64,000 nt of DNA from JANQIO01 sp965601975. GTDB taxonomy: Bacteria > Pseudomonadota > Gammaproteobacteria > Pseudomonadales > Halieaceae. A program made the position numbers and the translations under genes. Of the stretch, positions 49,988 through 57,958 are shown piece by piece; positions within the stretch are counted from its first letter, which is position 1, and each line of letters opens with the position of its first letter. Under the pieces are notes generated by a model, which searched no databases, was not told the origin of the DNA, and worked only from the letters and a program-made list of their open reading frames with translations. Location of the stretch: assembly GCA_965601975.1 (NCBI GenBank), contig OZ271856.1:2914001-2978000 (forward strand). The letters run 5' to 3'.

Positions 49988-50479
49988 CTAATCTTTGACC
50001 GTAATCACGACCGTGTTGGTGCGTACGCCCGGCGGGCACCACACCGCGGAGTGGCCCGTAATCGAATACTCTCCGGGGGCTTCAAATACCACAGACCTTG
50101 ACGTGTTAAGTGTTAAATCCGCTTCGGTTGGCATCTGAAATGAATAGCCTTCAGAAGGACTTACCCTGAATGCAATATTCCAGGAAACGTCATCTTCCCT
50201 GGCAGGCGGCAAACTCTTCCAACGGCAGCTGAAGGTGAAGCCTGGCACCTCCTCCTTCATTGTCCAGCCGCCTGAGTATCTCGTTACCTTCAGAGGAACA
50301 GGTTCTCCGACCCCTACAGAAGTCCTTGGCACGACAAGCTCTACTCTCTGATAGAAGTCATCTCCCGGAACATAAACCGGCGGCCCATCGGAACATCCAG
50401 AGAGGCCAAACGAGGCTGCGACTAGTAACGTTGTCAGCGAGTTCCTGCAAATGCTGGAATCAAAACCACACATCGGCAC
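49988..50479 (-). CDS. Lipoprotein of unknown function, cassette
   Basis: Protein of up to 163 residues. The lipobox LSGCSD follows a hydrophobic stretch (TTLLVAASFGLSGC), so the mature protein begins at Cys (about residue 29). A beta-sandwich-like body follows (PLKVTRYSGGWTMKEE, GEYSITGHSAVW). The ATG at 50479 gives a long n-region; a later start is possible. No family recognised. Confidence 0.72.
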   Translation of the reverse strand: MPMCGFDSSICRNSLTTLLVAASFGLSGCSDGPPVYVPGDDFYQRVELVVPRTSVGVGEPVPLKVTRYSGGWTMKEEVPGFTFSCRWKSLPPAREDDVSWNIAFRVSPSEGYSFQMPTEADLTLNTSRSVVFEAPGEYSITGHSAVWCPPGVRTNTVVITVKD

Positions 50480-50564
50480 CTACCAAGGTTCGGCCTGAAA
50501 GCTGCGACTGAGGCCTTGTCTTCTTGCGCGGAGTCGAAGCGTCACCCTCATTCCCGCGGTCCAC

Positions 50565-51164
50565 TCAATCACCCTCAATCGACAGCACAAATGACTCAAA
50601 GTCATCGAATTCACTGGCTGCCCGGCGGGAGATATCAATGCCCGTGCCGGGGATTTCACTACTAAATCTATCTTCGACCCATGATCGAAATTCCTGGTCC
50701 ACGATGCCTGGATCAGATGGAGGCTCGGAATGGTTGCCGACTTCAAACGCACCATACCCGATGGCCAGCAGAATCATGAACTCTTGCATACTGCCTGCCA
50801 GCACTCTCAAGTCGTTTCCTTCCGACCCAAGGTGCACTATGGGCTGACGTCCGTCTTCCTGGAGCCAAATACAATAAAGTGCGCCATCCGGTCCGGTACC
50901 AAACCGGGCTAGCCGGGAGTCTGCAGCGTGAGAGTCAAACCAACAGTAGATATCGTCTCCATCATCGGGACAAACCTCGAAATCACCGATCGAAGAATCT
51001 TCGTTAGCCTCTTGCCAATCGCAAAGCGCGCCCAAATCTTCTGGGAACGTGATTGTGGGAGGAAAGCCTGCCAAAACAGACTCTCGCAAGCGTATTGCCT
51101 CTTGGCCACGAGGTGCCTCACCGCCACTCTCTGCACCAAGCAGCTTTTTCAGAAAACGTTTCAC
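50565..51164 (-). CDS. SUKH/SMI1-KNR4-like protein, cassette
   Basis: Protein of 199 residues. The central part (LARFGTGPDGALYCIWLQED, then PIVHLGSEGNDLRVLAGSMQEFM) resembles the SUKH superfamily, known for immunity to polymorphic toxins. The N-terminus is basic (MKRFLKKLLG), the rest acidic. The assignment is from the strand-turn pattern only and is weaker than for the gene at 59642. Confidence 0.62.
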   Translation of the reverse strand: MKRFLKKLLGAESGGEAPRGQEAIRLRESVLAGFPPTITFPEDLGALCDWQEANEDSSIGDFEVCPDDGDDIYCWFDSHAADSRLARFGTGPDGALYCIWLQEDGRQPIVHLGSEGNDLRVLAGSMQEFMILLAIGYGAFEVGNHSEPPSDPGIVDQEFRSWVEDRFSSEIPGTGIDISRRAASEFDDFESFVLSIEGD

Positions 51165-51210
51165 CTAATTCACTCCTGAGCGACGAAAGGTCTGCTCTCG
51201 GAAAGGAACA

Positions 51211-51561
51211 TCAGAGGAAACGGGTGATGGTGTAGGTCTCTCCGGGCCCGTACTGGTTGTCTGCCTTGAACGTTACTTCAACAGAGGCATCTTCGTTCTC
51301 GGCATAGTCCTGGTCGCCGCAGCCATCGGCGTCTATCCAGAGCTGAACTTCCTGGGAGCCGCTGGCAATGGTTCCAAAACAACCTCCGGCACCTTCGTAC
51401 ATCCAGAAGGACATCTTCCCGGTCAAGGTGACACGCTCGGAGCTACTGGTGGGTAGCGGAGGAAAAGAGCTTCCAGCGCTGGTCCCGCTGGACTCATCGG
51501 CAGAGTCCGAACACGCGGCCAGACCCGCAGCAAAAAGAATAGCGATGATGGCATTTTTCAT
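51211..51561 (-). CDS. Small lipoprotein of unknown function, cassette
   Basis: Protein of 116 residues with a lipobox LAACSD after a short signal (AIIAILFAAGLAAC). A Ser-rich linker (TSAGSSFPPLPTSSSERV) leads to a small beta domain with two Cys (GGCFG and DADGCGDQ). It is probably held in the outer membrane or inner membrane outer face. No family recognised. Confidence 0.75.
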   Translation of the reverse strand: MKNAIIAILFAAGLAACSDSADESSGTSAGSSFPPLPTSSSERVTLTGKMSFWMYEGAGGCFGTIASGSQEVQLWIDADGCGDQDYAENEDASVEVTFKADNQYGPGETYTITRFL

Positions 51562-51835
51562 TGATTCACTCCCCTGAACATTCTTATAACTGTCAGCTCA
51601 TGCTGCGAAACCGGCACATGCCATAGAGTGGCAGCGCCCTACGTTACGCAGCGCTCAGCGCGACCATCCCAGTTTTTCTGATTTTTACGCGCCAAGGTTT
51701 CATTTTTCGAGTCAATCCGTCGAATCACAACAGGCTGAATGGCCTAGGCCATTTGTCTTAGGTGCCGATCCCAGAACCACGAGTTATCTCCGCAAGGAAT
51801 ACCAGCTCCAGATAGACAATTACGTGCAGGCTGAC
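51562..51835. other. Non-coding stretch in the array
   Basis: No supported gene in about 270 bases between a lipoprotein gene and the attC at 51836. AT-rich centre (ctgatttttacgcgcc). It could be the remains of a cassette whose gene has decayed. Confidence 0.5.
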
Positions 51836-51919
51836 TACTAACGCAACATGGGGCGCCCGATCTGGAGCTCAGCGCAAGGCGGTGTGTCCCGGCAAAACGC
51901 CAGTCGTGCCTTGTTATGG
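51836..51919 (-). repeat. attC site (main family, diverged)
   Basis: Cores tactaac (51836-51842) and gttatgg (51913-51919); central ggggcgcccgatctggagc with a matching right arm. It overlaps the stop at 51914 and belongs to the same family as the sites at 58334 and 60115. Confidence 0.85.
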
Positions 51920-52222
51920 GTCCAGGGGTAATTGCGCACTTATACCCCACATTGCAAAGCCGAGTGAAAGGCATGCCAGCACTGCCAGGATCACATACTC
52001 TTTGGCATTGAGGCCAAGCTTGAACCTATAGGACGGCACAAAGACTCTCCAATACGGAATACCTCTGCGCTTCATACTGAAGTAAATCACTATATTTCCA
52101 CCAACAAGCCACGTGGCAGCGAACATCACCAGACCCACCTGGGTCTGAGTTGGCCAGGTCAGAAAAGCCTCATAGAGGGTCGCAAAGGTTGGGACATTCT
52201 GAAACTGTTCGGATTGACTCAT
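51914..52222 (-). CDS. Two-helix membrane protein of unknown function, cassette
   Basis: Protein of 102 residues with membrane helices at about 30-52 and 73-95 (VILAVLACLSLGFAMWGI). No family recognised. A good attC overlaps its stop, so it is a clear cassette gene. Confidence 0.75.
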   Translation of the reverse strand: MSQSEQFQNVPTFATLYEAFLTWPTQTQVGLVMFAATWLVGGNIVIYFSMKRRGIPYWRVFVPSYRFKLGLNAKEYVILAVLACLSLGFAMWGISAQLPLDP

Positions 52223-52231
52223 TGGGCAGAC

Positions 52232-52289
52232 CTATAGCGCCTGAAGCACAAGGCGACTGTAGACCGTGTGCGGCCTCTACGTCTTATAT
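52232..52289 (-). repeat. Possible decayed attC
   Basis: Cores ctatagc (52232-52238) and cttatat (52283-52289) with an inner dyad gcgcctgaagcacaaggcg. It lies 54 bases from the next gene's stop, farther than usual. Confidence 0.33.
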
Positions 52290-52342
52290 GCATCTGAAGA
52301 TGGCATTCCGAAAATACTGGGCTTCCCTGCAATCGAATGAGG

Positions 52343-53512
52343 CTAATGGCACTGCCAGAAAGCAGTATCATCGAAGACATACATGACACCGCCATCGCCC
52401 AGGTTCATATCAACCAGCATCACGTCGAACTGAAGAATAACGTCGCCATCGTGCTCCTTGTCTTGTAGCCAAAGCGGCATCCCGCCTGCGATCGAGAAAC
52501 ATGAGAGCTTTTCCCGAAGTTCATTTAGCGGATGGCCTTCTTCCAAATCAAAAACTGCCTCCGAAAAAACGGACGCCGGGAGCAGAATCTCATGGGCGCA
52601 AAAGGTCGTGCTCTCATGGTCTTCCTCCTCAAGCGGAATTGAATGCAAAATCCCCTTCTCAACATCGTCTTCAGAGAGCAACACAACGGCTGACTCTGTG
52701 TTGCCAGGCGAGTAAGCACCATTGTCGAAAAGCCGGCTCACGAAAACCGATACCGCCCTCGTGCCCTGAGGAAAGCGATCGCGCAGTTTGGGCGTAGTCG
52801 CTAAATCCAGGGTGATCGCATGTTCCATCTTGACGGCGTGAAAGTCGGGCCAGTTCTCGAGCGATACGCCGATGGGATCGCAACAGGTTCGATTCAAGTC
52901 CCCAGCTTCTGGTCTGCGCTCGAGATTTTCAAGCAGGTAGGCTGTTACAGCTTCCGAAGAGTGCTCTTTTAGGATTTTCTCAGCTAGTAGCTGAACCTCC
53001 TCCACCGAAACCTTTTCTTCTTCATCGTCCTCGTCTTCATAGTCATCGTTATCGACGCCAAACAAGAGCTCGTTTACAGCGATGGACGCATCGTCAAAAT
53101 CCTCATCGTCCTCATCTCCGTCCGGCTCCCATGACAGGAACTCTGCCTTGGTGATTTCGAGCCAACAGGCCCATGCCGGATGGCTCTTGCTATTCGACGT
53201 TTCGGCACGTTTATCAATCGTCAGCTTCAGTCTTCTGCTGCAGCAAGACTCCGGTTCCGGACCCACGTCAGAGAAGGCTCTTTCATACTCTTCCTTGGCA
53301 ATAAAACTCAGATAGTGGGACGTGCGGCCGTGCTGATTCTGTATCGTCCAATCTATCTCATAGAAATCAGAGTCCACTCCTGAGGGCTCATCGTCCACCC
53401 ACTCAACTATTTCTAATTCCAGAGGAAAGTCCTGCGAAAGAAATTCACTGATATCTTCGTTCATCTGCAAGTTGAAGTGCCAGTGATCAGGGTTGTAGTT
53501 CGGGTTTCTCAT
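52343..53512 (-). CDS. YwqG/DUF1963-like protein with acidic segment, cassette
   Basis: Protein of about 389 residues, the largest in the array. The C-terminal part (SIAGGMPLWLQDKEHDGDVI then FDVMLVDMNLGDGGVMYVF) follows the YwqG pattern, a family linked to bacterial immunity to toxins. A very acidic stretch (DEDDEDFDDAS and DDYEDEDDEEE) lies near residues 145-180. The ATG at 53512 is preferred, because 53569 would place the start inside a REP-like palindrome. Confidence 0.7.
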   Translation of the reverse strand: MRNPNYNPDHWHFNLQMNEDISEFLSQDFPLELEIVEWVDDEPSGVDSDFYEIDWTIQNQHGRTSHYLSFIAKEEYERAFSDVGPEPESCCSRRLKLTIDKRAETSNSKSHPAWACWLEITKAEFLSWEPDGDEDDEDFDDASIAVNELLFGVDNDDYEDEDDEEEKVSVEEVQLLAEKILKEHSSEAVTAYLLENLERRPEAGDLNRTCCDPIGVSLENWPDFHAVKMEHAITLDLATTPKLRDRFPQGTRAVSVFVSRLFDNGAYSPGNTESAVVLLSEDDVEKGILHSIPLEEEDHESTTFCAHEILLPASVFSEAVFDLEEGHPLNELREKLSCFSIAGGMPLWLQDKEHDGDVILQFDVMLVDMNLGDGGVMYVFDDTAFWQCH

Positions 53513-53556
53513 TGCTTGCTTCTCACGTCCGGGTTGTTCGAAGTTTCGAGAAACCA

Positions 53557-53595
53557 GGGTCAGAGTCACATTTCCAGAAATTCTACTCTGACCCC
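53557..53595. repeat. REP-like palindrome inside a broken attC
   Basis: Arms gggtcagagt (53557-53566) and actctgaccc (53585-53594) are perfectly complementary. Such gggtcagagt/actctgacccc elements are typical of REP sequences mobilised by TnpA-REP transposases. The right half of an attC (cttgccttgttacga) follows at 53606-53620, so the element seems to have replaced the left half. Confidence 0.75.
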
Positions 53596-53605
53596 AATTT
53601 CCAGG

Positions 53606-53620
53606 CTTGCCTTGTTACGA
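53606..53620 (-). repeat. Right half of an attC
   Basis: cttgccttgttacga matches the right arm of the main attC family and overlaps the stop of the gene at 53615. No left half is found. Confidence 0.5.
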
Positions 53621-54058
53621 GTGGCCATCTCGGCTGATCCAAGGATGAAAGACTTTATCTTTAAACATTGCGACCGCAAGCAGCAGCACCAGAGAGGCCG
53701 CGAGAAACAACGCCACTGGTAAGGCCAGATAATAATTTTCGCCCAAAGCGCTGAACATGGAACAGAGAAGTCTTGTTCTGGCACTGCATTCACTGAGATC
53801 TGCAGAAATATACTCGAAGTCAGTCCAACGGTAACTCTTATAGAGAAGCCCGATTGCGACAAAGAGCATGAACAGGCTGGCTGCCCTATGCTTGGCACGA
53901 AGTGACCGATCGTAGTAGAAGGAATAAATGAAAAATCCAGCGATGATAAGTACCAGAGCGTAGAAAACGAGATGCCACCATTGCGCTGCTGGAATAAAAG
54001 CAAAGACCACTCCCAGCAGAAAGAATATGACCCAGGATGCAGTGAGAAAGAGTTTCAC
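53615..54058 (-). CDS. Four-helix membrane protein of unknown function, cassette
   Basis: Protein of 147 residues with membrane helices near 3-22, 28-46, 60-80 and 115-138. Two Cys flank a loop (SECSARTRLLCSMF), possibly a periplasmic disulfide. The start is uncertain (TTG 54070 or GTG 54058); GTG gives a normal n-region. A leader-like repeat with a promoter-like element is 60 bases upstream. Confidence 0.68.
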   Translation of the reverse strand: MKLFLTASWVIFFLLGVVFAFIPAAQWWHLVFYALVLIIAGFFIYSFYYDRSLRAKHRAASLFMLFVAIGLLYKSYRWTDFEYISADLSECSARTRLLCSMFSALGENYYLALPVALFLAASLVLLLAVAMFKDKVFHPWISRDGHS

Positions 54059-54116
54059 GGCAACCACCAACCGCTGGACAGATGACAGAGGAGGCTTATC
54101 ATTCCGGGAACGGCTC

Positions 54117-54208
54117 TTGAATTTTTATTGTCCGCATTCATGCGCAAATTCTCGCAATAACAATAGCTTGTGGGGAATAGGCCAAAAGTCTTAGTGGCAA
54201 AGCGAACG
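54117..54208 (-). repeat. Internal copy of the array leader
   Basis: A 92-base stretch without gaps closely matching 60543-60634 (identical over aaattctcgcaataacaa and then ggccaaaagtcttagtggca). On the minus strand it contains TTGGCC, 17 bases, TGTTAT, a weak sigma-70 promoter pattern kept in both copies. It lies upstream of the gene at 53615. Confidence 0.8.
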
Positions 54209-54238
54209 AGAAGCTGGGGGCAGTGAGAAACTGAGTTC

Positions 54239-54279
54239 GTAGTGACATTTCCAAGAATCCTACTCTGACCCCAATTTTT
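54239..54279. repeat. Second REP-like half element
   Basis: The sequence agtgacatttcc...actctgaccccaa is nearly the same as the right part of the element at 53557-53595, but the left arm is missing. Confidence 0.6.
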
Positions 54280-54290
54280 CCTAAGCGACC

Positions 54291-54359
54291 CTACAACGCT
54301 GCATGCTTAGGCGGAGCGAAACAACGAGTAGCGGCGTCCTTGCCTGACTGGCCTTACTA
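54291..54359 (-). repeat. attC site (diverged)
   Basis: Cores ctacaac (54291-54297) and cttacta (54353-54359), inner arms cgctgcatgcttaggcgg and tccttgcctgactggcc. Six bases from the stop of the gene at 54365. Confidence 0.55.
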
Positions 54360-54364
54360 TGCAT

Positions 54365-54871
54365 TCAGGTCGCTACCGCCGTGCTGCTCATTAATTGTGT
54401 CGAATTTTGCTCGTATTCCGTTTGTTGCAAAAACGCCTCGTAGTAGAAATTGAAGACTCCCACAGATGTACAGATGGTTTTGTTTGTAGCTCGATGTTGG
54501 TCGGGACCTCTTTCTTCATAAGTTGCTATGTGGGCAGATGGGAATTCCCGCAATTCAACAGCGCCTAAGTCGGTGCCCGGCTGAACGGATGAGGTAGATT
54601 GCCTGCGGGCTTCCACGAACTGATCGATAACATCCCTTCTTTGTCTTTGCGAGGTGTCTCCGGTGAAATACAGTACGGAAACAGTAAGCCGCTGTTGATT
54701 CGCAGAATCTGCATAAACGTACAGACCTTCCCCCTCTTCCGATTCGTTCAGTTTATGCCATTCACCAGGTAGCTCGACCTCGAAGTCCTCTTCTGCAATT
54801 TGTGTATTTGCCGTAACCAACGCCGGGATCATGAAGGCTATAGATATGAACACTTTTTTTATGACCTGCAA
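54365..54871 (-). CDS. Secreted protein of unknown function, cassette
   Basis: Protein of about 168 residues with a signal peptide (VIKKVFISIAFMIPALVTA). The mature part has the pattern FEVELPGEWHKLNESEEGEG, seen in small periplasmic PsbP/DcrB-like proteins; this is a weak resemblance. The start is probably TTG at 54871; an upstream ATG (54958) would extend through the attC at 54866-54935 and is unlikely. Confidence 0.65.
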   Translation of the reverse strand: MQVIKKVFISIAFMIPALVTANTQIAEEDFEVELPGEWHKLNESEEGEGLYVYADSANQQRLTVSVLYFTGDTSQRQRRDVIDQFVEARRQSTSSVQPGTDLGAVELREFPSAHIATYEERGPDQHRATNKTICTSVGVFNFYYEAFLQQTEYEQNSTQLMSSTAVAT

Positions 54872-54935
54872 CAAAGCACTGCGCTTCGAGCGGGGGCGTG
54901 CAGCAGCAAGTCCCTGCTGCCTTGACGCGCTAGGT
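54866..54935 (-). repeat. attC site (short family)
   Basis: Cores ctgcaac (54866-54872) and gctaggt (54929-54935) with arms cgggggcgtgcagcagc and gctgctgcc-like pairing. It overlaps the stop at 54930. Confidence 0.6.
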
Positions 54936-55277
54936 GACGTCCACGACTGAGTCATCATGCCATTCGACTTCCTCTGGTAATTCTCCGCTTTCCAGATAGC
55001 TCTCCATCGCTGCTAAAAGTACGGCTGTGGGATAGGTCCAGTTCTCGGGAAAGGAATCCACCTGGCCGTTACCAAGCTGAAACTCAACTAGTGATGTTGA
55101 AGAATTCCCAGGGTTTCTGGAAGAGTATCCCGCGTCTTCTGCTTCTCTGATGTACATCAACCAGCCAATATCGCCGGCCACAAGTGCACGGAGTTGGCTG
55201 CCAGATTCATGTTCTAGCCAAACTTCCTTGAAGTGACCCGGTTCGAGTAGCTTTTGTCTAAGCTCTTGACGTTGCAT
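54930..55277 (-). CDS. Imm1-family immunity protein, cassette
   Basis: Protein of 115 residues. GDIGWLMYIREAEDAGYSSR followed by VEFQLGNGQVDSFPENWTYP and a terminal EEVEWHDD give the Imm1 (DddI-like) pattern. Imm1 proteins protect against polymorphic toxins such as deaminases. No toxin gene neighbours it. The attC at 54866-54935 overlaps its stop. Confidence 0.8.
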   Translation of the reverse strand: MQRQELRQKLLEPGHFKEVWLEHESGSQLRALVAGDIGWLMYIREAEDAGYSSRNPGNSSTSLVEFQLGNGQVDSFPENWTYPTAVLLAAMESYLESGELPEEVEWHDDSVVDVT

Positions 55278-55307
55278 TTCTACTGAGTCACATCACTCAC
55301 TAAAAAC

Positions 55308-55366
55308 GGATAACTTGATGTTGCAAAGCAACTGGCTGCGTGTCCCTGTAGGCTTGTGCGTCAGGT
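55308..55366 (-). repeat. Possible decayed attC
   Basis: Cores ggataac (55308-55314) and gtcaggt (55360-55366) with an inner hairpin ttgc/gcaa. It overlaps the stop of the gene at 55361. Confidence 0.4.
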
Positions 55367-55969
55367 ACTGTCATCTGCACGATATCTCGGCTTGCTCCAG
55401 ATGCGCTCGATTCGCTCCTTTGTATCCAAATATTCTGCGTTTGCAGCATCAAGAGTTATAAGCATATCCACAGCGTACTCTAGCGATCTGATGGTCTCGT
55501 ACTCCTCATCATCTTCACTTATTCGATATTCACTTCGTTCGCAGTACTCCAGAGGCACAATAAAGTCTTGAAAAACTGCTCTACAGATTTCTCGAACCCG
55601 TTGTGTATTTCCTCTTTTCTCAGCAATCTTTGCGTTCGCAATCATGGCGGGACCGACCATATGGTGGTAATGACCGCAGGCGTGCAATGTTGCTTTTGCC
55701 CACACCCAAGCTGATCGAGCCTGATATTCGATTAAGTCTTTTCCCTCCAAGTAGTTCGTGACTACTTGCCCACAGTTCGCCAGCCCAACTCCTTCAAAAA
55801 AGCCGCCCCTGACACCGAATATTTTCTCCCAGAACGGCGGTGGTTTTGTCAGCTCTTTCAGAAATTTCTCCTGAGCGCTAATGCAATCATCCAAGACGGA
55901 TAGATCTTCCTTCAGCTTATCCTCACTCAACTCAAGTAGCTGTTCTGTTTTTCGTGCATATGCTTCCAT
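55361..55969 (-). CDS. Helical soluble protein of unknown function, cassette
   Basis: Protein of 202 residues, almost all helical, with an N-terminal coiled-coil stretch (LLELSEDKLKEDLSVLDDCIS) and several Cys and Trp. No family recognised and no signal peptide. It lies next to the Imm1 gene, but there is no evidence that the two form a pair. The attC at 55976 separates it from the gene to the right. Confidence 0.7.
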   Translation of the reverse strand: MEAYARKTEQLLELSEDKLKEDLSVLDDCISAQEKFLKELTKPPPFWEKIFGVRGGFFEGVGLANCGQVVTNYLEGKDLIEYQARSAWVWAKATLHACGHYHHMVGPAMIANAKIAEKRGNTQRVREICRAVFQDFIVPLEYCERSEYRISEDDEEYETIRSLEYAVDMLITLDAANAEYLDTKERIERIWSKPRYRADDST

Positions 55970-55975
55970 GTAGGT

Positions 55976-56062
55976 CTCTAACGCCGCAAGCTGGGGCGCC
56001 CGACCTGGAGCGCAGAGGAAGGTTTGGTGTTCCAGCGAAGCGACAGCATTGCCATGTTAAGT
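55976..56062 (-). repeat. attC site (main family)
   Basis: Cores ctctaac (55976-55982) and gttaagt (56056-56062), 87 bases. The sequence ccgcaagctggggcgcccg is shared with sites at 57872, 58334, 59024 and 60115. Confidence 0.88.
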
Positions 56063-56072
56063 TGCCGGTCCA

Positions 56073-56333
56073 TCAAGCTACGGTCCATAAGATGAAGCCT
56101 GCAAACACGGCGATGCTGGTAACCATGGGGTACTGGTATCTACTGCCATGTTTGACGTATAGAGGAGCATACACAAGAACAAACGTTGCTATTACGATTT
56201 GAGAAATTCCAGCAAGAAGACTGAAACCATCCTGTTCTGGTGAGGGAGAAACAAATCCAACTGCCAGATATGCCAAGCCACTTAGAATGCTGAGTGCTGC
56301 CAGAACGATGGCGATTTTGGCTGCAATCTTCAT
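56073..56333 (-). CDS. Membrane protein of unknown function, cassette
   Basis: Protein of 86 residues with three hydrophobic helices (about 4-28, 38-57, 66-84). No family recognised. The attC begins ten bases after the stop. Confidence 0.72.
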   Translation of the reverse strand: MKIAAKIAIVLAALSILSGLAYLAVGFVSPSPEQDGFSLLAGISQIVIATFVLVYAPLYVKHGSRYQYPMVTSIAVFAGFILWTVA

Positions 56334-56343
56334 TTCTGAGGCA

Positions 56344-56430
56344 ATTTAACGCCGCCAAAACGGGCGCGCGCAGTTTGCGCATCCCATATCGCCGGTGCTG
56401 TTTACGTTCAGATTCATGGCCTTGCTAATT
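56344..56430 (-). repeat. attC site (diverged)
   Basis: Cores atttaac (56344-56350) and gctaatt (56424-56430). The inside is different from the main family (gccaaaacgggcgcgcgcag). The stop at 56425 lies in the right core. Confidence 0.6.
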
Positions 56431-56781
56431 GCCCCAAAGTGCCCACTTAATAATGTGAAACCATGCATAACCAAGAAGCACGATCCATATAACAACAATA
56501 GAGGTTGCTCGTGTCCGCTGATGGAACGGAATGCGTCTATCCAGTTCTTCGGCCGCGGGCACTTCAAAACCCAATAAGCGTTTAATGCCCAGGTAGACAG
56601 CTATGAATGGCGCGAAAAATATCGCTGTACCTATCACAAATAAAACAGAGAATGTCATGCTCCATGCCACAACACTAACTGTTATCTGGGGCTGGGTAGT
56701 AGATGCCGCCAACAAAAATAACGTAAATGCCCAAAATGCGATGACTCCCATCCCCTTGCAAAGTGACTTGTAGTTTTTCAC
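56425..56781 (-). CDS. Membrane protein of unknown function, cassette
   Basis: Protein of 118 residues with helices at about 8-28, 34-62 and 92-112, and a short Arg-rich loop between (RRIPFHQRTRAT). No family recognised. It lies between two attC sites, so it is a clear single-gene cassette. Confidence 0.75.
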   Translation of the reverse strand: MKNYKSLCKGMGVIAFWAFTLFLLAASTTQPQITVSVVAWSMTFSVLFVIGTAIFFAPFIAVYLGIKRLLGFEVPAAEELDRRIPFHQRTRATSIVVIWIVLLGYAWFHIIKWALWGN

Positions 56782-56784
56782 AGC

Positions 56785-56871
56785 TATTGACGCCGTGCGC
56801 TGGGGCGCCCGACCTGGAGTGCAGTGGAAGATCTGGCGTTCCAGCGTAGCGACTGCCTTGCCTTGTTACAT
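56785..56871 (-). repeat. attC site (main family, diverged)
   Basis: Cores tattgac (56785-56791, changed from consensus) and gttacat (56865-56871), with ggggcgcccgacctggag inside. Confidence 0.8.
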
Positions 56872-56874
56872 GCG

Positions 56875-57336
56875 TCAGTATCCAGCGGCACGTTGTTTCT
56901 TCTCCGCAAATTCATACCAGTACTCCGCATTAGCAGTATCGCCCCGCTCTTGGTAAATGTCGGCAAGGATGTGCGCCGCGTAAAATGAAGCTTCAGCTTC
57001 CGTCCGAGCGAAAAGCTGATACCAAAGAATGGCCTGCTCTTCATCTGAGTCGCGCAAAGCATGGCCAAGTGCAAGATAGGCTGCAATCACCCCTTGCTCT
57101 GCGGCGCCTCTGTAGTATTCAAGCTCGCGCTCTGTATCTCCGGCAAAACCGTAACCCATCCCTACGGAGTACATAGCGTCTCCCGATCCCATTTCGACAG
57201 CTCGAAGGCAGTGTGGATTCTCGTGAGCGATTTTGTAGTTTTCTTCGAGGTGCACGAACTTGAGGCATAGCTCAACTTCGGAGTCTGCCGAAGCTGAAAA
57301 GGACATAGTGAGTAGTAGGGAGGCTAGATACCGCAT
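56875..57336 (-). CDS. Secreted SEL1/TPR-like repeat protein, cassette
   Basis: Protein of 153 residues with a signal peptide (YLASLLLTMSFSASA). The remainder is helical with SEL1-like repeats (ERELEYYRGAAEQGVIAAYL; ALGHALRDSDEEQAILWYQL; DIYQERGDTANAEYWYEF). The start at 57336 is used because 57366 adds residues before the signal. It is probably periplasmic and protein-binding. Confidence 0.82.
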   Translation of the reverse strand: MRYLASLLLTMSFSASADSEVELCLKFVHLEENYKIAHENPHCLRAVEMGSGDAMYSVGMGYGFAGDTERELEYYRGAAEQGVIAAYLALGHALRDSDEEQAILWYQLFARTEAEASFYAAHILADIYQERGDTANAEYWYEFAEKKQRAAGY

Positions 57337-57348
57337 CGGGGCAAGTGC

Positions 57349-57408
57349 GTGTAACGCTCGCAGCAAGGGCGCAGCGGAGCGGAGTCCCGCTGACTGCGCT
57401 TGTTAGTG
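57349..57408 (-). repeat. attC site (short family)
   Basis: Cores gtgtaac (57349-57355) and gttagtg (57402-57408), 60 bases, arms cgctcgcagcaagggcg and gactgcgcttg. Confidence 0.75.
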
Positions 57409-57867
57409 CGCGACATGGTATCTAGAAACGCTAGATCGAACATAGCTAAAAACCACGAGAAGCAATAACGCTAAGACAACTGCAAATCCAAACATAGCGG
57501 AAAGATAATCTCCCCCAGGAACTTGTTGGTAGGGTTCTACCAATGCGAAAACACACAAAGTTGCCAAAACGGACCCACTCCATGCCAAGAAGGCGCTTGG
57601 GGCCCACTTTTCGATTCTCCAAGCTCCAAGGCCCGCGAGAAGGGCTGTGGCACCGTAAGCCGCCGACACTGAAGAAAGCCACCACCGGTGGCTGGCGAAT
57701 TCCGTGAGGTAGTGGGCCAGAATGGGAGTCTGCTCCAGGAATTCCTGCTGTGGCAGGTGGCGTGTAACAAGTGGGAGACCGATTGCGACAGCAATTCCAC
57801 TCGCTGCGAGCCAGACCAGAACGGCAGCGATGATTGAGAGACCGATTGGGCGCGCACGATGATGCAT
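57403..57867 (-). CDS. Four-helix membrane protein of unknown function, cassette
   Basis: Protein of 154 residues, helices near 9-31, 62-82, 90-110 and 122-142, short soluble tail. No family recognised. Both flanks have attC sites. Confidence 0.75.
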   Translation of the reverse strand: MHHRARPIGLSIIAAVLVWLAASGIAVAIGLPLVTRHLPQQEFLEQTPILAHYLTEFASHRWWLSSVSAAYGATALLAGLGAWRIEKWAPSAFLAWSGSVLATLCVFALVEPYQQVPGGDYLSAMFGFAVVLALLLLVVFSYVRSSVSRYHVAH

Positions 57868-57871
57868 TGCG

Positions 57872-57958
57872 CTCTAACGCCGCAAGCTGGGGCGCCCGAC
57901 CTGGAGCGCAGCGGAAGGTTGGGTGTCCAAGCGAAGCGACAGCCTTGCCTTGTTAGGT
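57872..57958 (-). repeat. attC site (main family)
   Basis: Cores ctctaac (57872-57878) and gttaggt (57952-57958). Nearly identical to the site at 60115. Confidence 0.9.

Noticed and set aside
51744..51974. 76-residue minus-strand frame across an attC
   Set aside because: It runs through the attC palindrome and overlaps the real cassette gene; no ribosome-binding site.
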